From the NCBI GenBank assembly GCA_004352715.1, contig SCFE01000005.1, positions 3,230,533 through 3,267,728 on the forward strand: a stretch of 37,196 nt of DNA, given 5' to 3'. A program made the position numbers and the translations under genes. The DNA is from Hofstenia miamia (lineage: Eukaryota; Xenacoelomorpha; Acoela). Below, piece after piece: positions 32,615 through 37,196 of this stretch; the first letter of the stretch is position 1, and the number at the start of each line of letters is the position of its first letter. The notes under the pieces are model-generated. The model saw only the letters and a list, made by a program, of their open reading frames with translations, had not been told where the DNA came from and ran no database searches.

Positions 32615-32760
32615 GTGCCTTGGACTTTTTATTGTTAAATTTATCATGCCTTGGACTTTATATTTCTAATTTTATATTGCCTTGGACTTTTTAACCTTAA
32701 TTATATCAGTGCCTTGGACATTTTATTGTTAAATTTATAGCACCTTGGATATTTCCACAC
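32615..32760 (+). repeat. Minisatellite, about five units of 32 bp with core TGCCTTGGA
   Basis: The core TGCCTTGGAC or a close variant recurs near 32616, 32647, 32679, 32711 and 32742, each followed by a T-rich tract and TTAAATTTAT-like sequence. It recurs after 33697 as part of the duplicated block, and one inverted copy lies near 35057-35105. Confidence 0.7.
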
Positions 32761-33345
32761 AGATGGTGTTCTTTTGATACAATTGAGTCACCACTGCTAC
32801 ACTCTAGACCTGTTTCCTTTTCTTCATTCAATTTTGCCAATGTGATTCTTTTTACATTTGTAGTGCTGATGACACATTTATTTGAAAGGTACTCTTGTAT
32901 GCCTCACCTGGTGTATGCTTTTGAAGTACCTAATTGGTTATTCATTAGTGTATAGTTGGTATTATAGATCTTCAATTATTCAAATCTAAGTATAATATTT
33001 ATATTAAATTTACTTTGTACTGGATATTAAAATTAATTTCTCTGCAAATGTGGAATGTATTTGTGATTTATAAAAGATATCTTAATGCACCTCACCTTGT
33101 ATAAGTTCTTGATAAACCTCAGAAGGTTGATCATTGGCATATGCTTTGACAAATATATTAATTAGGTTTTCTGTCTGTGAAAAGGTTTCAATTTTTTTTA
33201 CAAAAAAATTTACTGTTGCCACACAATGCCATGATTTTATCATTTTCAGACAGCATATAATATATTTGTTAATTTTTGCACAGTTTTAATGCTACCAACA
33301 CAGTTTGTTTTGCAGTTTGTTCACATTGCATAGATATGTAATAAT
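32622..33345 (+). repeat. First copy of a 724-bp direct duplication
   Basis: The sequence is repeated at 33697-34420 with a constant offset of 1075 and no difference seen by eye. Apart from the minisatellite it holds no gene. Confidence 0.88.
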
Positions 33346-33695
33346 TGAAATGACGGTTGTTAAATCGAAGCAAATGACGAAAAAAGTTTTGAAAAACCGA
33401 AATTGGATTTTGAAATCACCAGTGGAAGAGCAGTCATAAAAAATGAAACGCCTTATGAATTTGAATTAAATCAGGTTTGGGAAATTTTGGGTTTTGATCG
33501 TCACTATTGAATAGTCAATGGTTTGAACACTGCTAAATATAGTTTTGATATTTTAAATGGACTGCATAATATTTTAATTTATACTGATATAGTTACTTGT
33601 CAACATTATCAGAGTGGTAGCATCCCGTTATTGGATCAAATACCCTTATTCACAGTATATAGTGTAAATGATCAGCCATTCATCAATTATGAAAA
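33346..33695 (+). pseudogene. Coding remnant, possibly Polinton-like structural protein
   Basis: One plus-strand frame runs from about 33400 to the N at 33696 with a single stop (near 33508). It contains FEITSGRAVIKN, NQVWEILGFDRHY, then TAKYSFDILNGLHNILIYTD and PLLDQIPLFTVYSV. The alternation of beta-strand-like segments, the LGF turn and the LIYTDI block remind me of a minor structural protein of Polinton/adintovirus-type elements; I am not certain. CpG is more frequent here than in the flanks. It lies exactly between the two copies of the 724-bp block and is cut by the single N. Confidence 0.35.
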
Positions 33696-33696
33696 N

Positions 33697-34420
33697 GGAC
33701 TTTTTATTGTTAAATTTATCATGCCTTGGACTTTATATTTCTAATTTTATATTGCCTTGGACTTTTTAACCTTAATTATATCAGTGCCTTGGACATTTTA
33801 TTGTTAAATTTATAGCACCTTGGATATTTCCACACAGATGGTGTTCTTTTGATACAATTGAGTCACCACTGCTACACTCTAGACCTGTTTCCTTTTCTTC
33901 ATTCAATTTTGCCAATGTGATTCTTTTTACATTTGTAGTGCTGATGACACATTTATTTGAAAGGTACTCTTGTATGCCTCACCTGGTGTATGCTTTTGAA
34001 GTACCTAATTGGTTATTCATTAGTGTATAGTTGGTATTATAGATCTTCAATTATTCAAATCTAAGTATAATATTTATATTAAATTTACTTTGTACTGGAT
34101 ATTAAAATTAATTTCTCTGCAAATGTGGAATGTATTTGTGATTTATAAAAGATATCTTAATGCACCTCACCTTGTATAAGTTCTTGATAAACCTCAGAAG
34201 GTTGATCATTGGCATATGCTTTGACAAATATATTAATTAGGTTTTCTGTCTGTGAAAAGGTTTCAATTTTTTTTACAAAAAAATTTACTGTTGCCACACA
34301 ATGCCATGATTTTATCATTTTCAGACAGCATATAATATATTTGTTAATTTTTGCACAGTTTTAATGCTACCAACACAGTTTGTTTTGCAGTTTGTTCACA
34401 TTGCATAGATATGTAATAAT
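33697..34420 (+). repeat. Second copy of the 724-bp direct duplication
   Basis: It matches 32622-33345, begins right after the single N at 33696, and diverges after ATGTAATAAT. Confidence 0.88.
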
Positions 34421-35187
34421 GAGATTTTTCATCAATGCAGTTAATTTTCTGATTTGTGGTGTAAGATAAATGCATTTGTAAACATGTACAGAAGTTGTGG
34501 TTTCAAATCCCACTGAATCAATGTGGCAATAATTAATATTGTTCTATATTTATAAGTTTTCTCTAAACCAATAAAATTTCCATTAAGAAATCACATTTGA
34601 TTTTATATAATCTAGTAGTTCCTGATAATACTTGGATAACAAGTATTTTATAATGAATAAAAAATGCTTAACTTTAATGTTGATATGTGATTGAGCCAAG
34701 CATACATCAATGAAAAACTGTAATATGGTTCTTCAAAGATACACACTAGGATGGATATATGGAATATACCCTTCAAAGTAAAATAGTTGGTGCTAACATT
34801 GCAAAGTTAATCATCTAGTTGCAGCTTGACATAACTAGTAGATCTAAAGTGAAATTAATACAATTGCCAAATGAATACTATTTCCAACTAAGATGAGAAA
34901 ATAAACTTCTGAGGGTGTGAGAATGGTATAATCTTTTTTAATAGAAATAACAACAGCAATACCAATGACATTTCAATCTATTTCAGACATCTTTACAAGT
35001 GTGAATTGATATTAAACCAATATATATTAATAAAAAATTTAAAAATATAAACAACCACTGACAAGGCACTATAAAATTAAGGTTAAAAATTCCAAGGCAC
35101 CAATAATGTAGAGTCACTTGGGGACTTTCACAAATTTTACCTATTTTCAATTTATTTCTTATTTTGTAATTCATGTTAATGTAGAAT
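34421..35187. other. Spacer without gene; inverted copy of the minisatellite motif
   Basis: AT-rich. Near 35057-35105 the reverse complement of the TGCCTTGGA motif with its TTAACCTTAATT neighbour appears, inverted relative to the array at 32615. TGTAGAGTCACTTGGGG just after it (35108) resembles the start of the short LTR at 7068. Confidence 0.5.
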
Positions 35188-36187
35188 NNNNNNNNNNNNN
35201 NNNNNNNNNNNNNNNNNNNNNNNNNNNNNNNNNNNNNNNNNNNNNNNNNNNNNNNNNNNNNNNNNNNNNNNNNNNNNNNNNNNNNNNNNNNNNNNNNNNN
35301 NNNNNNNNNNNNNNNNNNNNNNNNNNNNNNNNNNNNNNNNNNNNNNNNNNNNNNNNNNNNNNNNNNNNNNNNNNNNNNNNNNNNNNNNNNNNNNNNNNNN
35401 NNNNNNNNNNNNNNNNNNNNNNNNNNNNNNNNNNNNNNNNNNNNNNNNNNNNNNNNNNNNNNNNNNNNNNNNNNNNNNNNNNNNNNNNNNNNNNNNNNNN
35501 NNNNNNNNNNNNNNNNNNNNNNNNNNNNNNNNNNNNNNNNNNNNNNNNNNNNNNNNNNNNNNNNNNNNNNNNNNNNNNNNNNNNNNNNNNNNNNNNNNNN
35601 NNNNNNNNNNNNNNNNNNNNNNNNNNNNNNNNNNNNNNNNNNNNNNNNNNNNNNNNNNNNNNNNNNNNNNNNNNNNNNNNNNNNNNNNNNNNNNNNNNNN
35701 NNNNNNNNNNNNNNNNNNNNNNNNNNNNNNNNNNNNNNNNNNNNNNNNNNNNNNNNNNNNNNNNNNNNNNNNNNNNNNNNNNNNNNNNNNNNNNNNNNNN
35801 NNNNNNNNNNNNNNNNNNNNNNNNNNNNNNNNNNNNNNNNNNNNNNNNNNNNNNNNNNNNNNNNNNNNNNNNNNNNNNNNNNNNNNNNNNNNNNNNNNNN
35901 NNNNNNNNNNNNNNNNNNNNNNNNNNNNNNNNNNNNNNNNNNNNNNNNNNNNNNNNNNNNNNNNNNNNNNNNNNNNNNNNNNNNNNNNNNNNNNNNNNNN
36001 NNNNNNNNNNNNNNNNNNNNNNNNNNNNNNNNNNNNNNNNNNNNNNNNNNNNNNNNNNNNNNNNNNNNNNNNNNNNNNNNNNNNNNNNNNNNNNNNNNNN
36101 NNNNNNNNNNNNNNNNNNNNNNNNNNNNNNNNNNNNNNNNNNNNNNNNNNNNNNNNNNNNNNNNNNNNNNNNNNNNNNNNNNNNNNN
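35188..36187. other. Assembly gap (1000 N)
   Basis: Exactly 1000 N, probably a gap of arbitrary size. Confidence 1.
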
Positions 36188-36510
36188 GCCAAAAATGGCC
36201 TGTGATATTATCAAAGTGAACCCGAAAGGGGTTGTTATAATAAGGTATATATTAACGCGATGTAATGCAAACATTTGTGATATTATCAAAGTGAAATTAC
36301 TCATGCCAAAAATGGCCCCAACATGTAAATCAATTAAAAAATGTCATGAATCACTAATTGAAATCCATTAGTCAAGTATGCAACCTCAGTGAAAACCAAT
36401 TAGTCATCTGTCAATCAATCAGTGAGTCAGCACTTAAACTCCTGCCTCCAATATCTCTGAATCAGCAATGACGTCATTTTGTGACCTCAAGCCTCGTCTT
36501 CCTACACTAC
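36188..36510. repeat. Short duplicated segments, no gene
   Basis: TGTGATATTATCAAAGTGAA occurs twice, about 75 bp apart (near 36201 and 36276), and GCCAAAAATGGCC twice (36188 and near 36304), so a unit appears to have been duplicated with rearranged order. The rest is unique sequence; a TGACGTCA lies near 36469. Confidence 0.55.
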
Positions 36511-37007
36511 TGGCATTGTGAATTCAAGTTTTCATGTAAACTTTTAATCAGAAATTTAGTTTTCTTCCTATTCCCCTGTGAAGGGTCACCCTAAAAACTA
36601 TCTCAATAAATATACATGCTATGTAAATTATTGTGAAAGAATCGAATTCAGTGTTAAAAATTTTATTTTTTCTAAAAGTTTTGCATAAATGTATTCAGTT
36701 TTCTCAAAAATATTACGACTCAAATTTTCCTAAAATCCCATTACATTTATTGATTTTACATCAAAATTAACGTGTTAAAAGGATTTTTACAAACGTCCAC
36801 TCTTAATAATTCAAAATATTCAGAATAAATTCGTACACAAAATTTAAAATAAACTAAATTTTGACGCTGAATTCGATTTTTTTGCTATAGTTAACATAGC
36901 ATGTATTTTTATAGAAATTGTTTTTAGGGTACCTCTTCAATGGAGACTAGAAGGAAAACTAAATTTTTTATTAAAAATTTACATGAAAATTTGAATTCAC
37001 AATTCCA
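36511..37007. mobile_element. Foldback/MITE-like element: a 497-bp imperfect palindrome
   Basis: The left arm TGGCATTGTGAATTCAAG (36511) is matched by the reverse complement ending at 37007 (TTGAATTCACAATTCCA). The match continues inward through AATTTAGTTTTC, CACCCTAAAAAC, TACATGCTATG and ATCGAATTCAG to about 36657/36861, and more weakly to the centre near 36759. The outer 147 bp of each arm agree at most positions, with scattered substitutions and small indels. No coding region. I could not identify a target-site duplication. Confidence 0.7.
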
Positions 37008-37196
37008 AACTTGACTCTAGTGCGAAAAATCAAAGTTATTATGCTAATCACTGCATATGTAAGCGACATGACTACAATAGCTGATTGTATTTAATTCAAT
37101 ATGCCAATGATACCTATGCATATCCAACAATAATATATCAATGTATTTAGCAATTGATTTTGTAGCACTTATTACTTGCCTTTGGGAACATTTAAT
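37008..37196. other. Unique AT-rich sequence to the window end
   Basis: No feature seen. Confidence 0.5.

Noticed and set aside
32615-32760. CRISPR-like array
   Set aside because: Units are adjacent and degenerate with no unique spacers, and the sequence is eukaryotic.
35118-36371. Long ORFs on both strands across 35188-36187
   Set aside because: They are formed by the 1000-N gap.

Overview
The window is repeat-rich, AT-rich DNA from a eukaryote, most likely an invertebrate animal. It holds no intact host gene that I can recognise. It is a graveyard of nested transposable elements: an R2/R4/NeSL-type LINE, several copies of one Ty3/mdg1-like LTR retrotransposon family with LTRs of about 1.1 kb, pieces of a Polinton/Maverick-type DNA polymerase, and small inverted-repeat elements. 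The species cannot be named from the sequence. CpG sites look depleted in the older copies. The order and copy number of some parts are doubtful, because the scaffold holds three N runs and six single-N joins, most of them next to duplicated sequence.

Layout. 1-3950 (minus strand): decayed LINE ORF, split by a 1.54-kb insertion (1616-3156) flanked by a 6-bp ACTAGT duplication. 4449-5550: solo LTR with a 4-bp ATAA target duplication. 5721-7916: a related, diverged LTR that has itself received a roughly 0.8-kb inverted-repeat insertion and a 191-bp short LTR; its right half is repeated base for base after a single N (8240-9683). 9684-11150: AT-rich, no recognisable gene. 11150-12333 and 27184-28330 (minus strand): two halves of one Polinton-type polymerase pseudogene.

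12338-27179 is a 14.8-kb composite Ty3/mdg1-like block inserted in that polymerase gene, with the 4-bp duplication ATTG on both outer edges. It contains three LTRs of one subfamily (12338, 15032, 26026), remnants of LTRs of a second subfamily (18832, 19368), two PBS sites that fit tRNA-Arg, two gag copies, an aspartic protease, RT and RNase H, and two copies of a long unrecognised ORF ('ORF3') that runs up to the 3' LTR. I see no integrase between RNase H and ORF3.

28994-37196: mostly AT-rich DNA, with another solo LTR (30861-32022, 4-bp duplication GTAT), a 32-bp minisatellite inside a duplicated 724-bp block, a short coding remnant that may come from a Polinton-like structural gene, a 1000-N gap, and a 497-bp element (36511-37007) that is almost entirely one palindrome.

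As a working retroelement the parts would be: LTR promoter (TATAAATAG about 275 bp in), tRNA-Arg-primed reverse transcription from the PBS, Gag with a CCHC knuckle, protease, RT-RNase H, then ORF3. Every coding copy here carries stops or frameshifts, so no copy in the window is likely to be autonomous.
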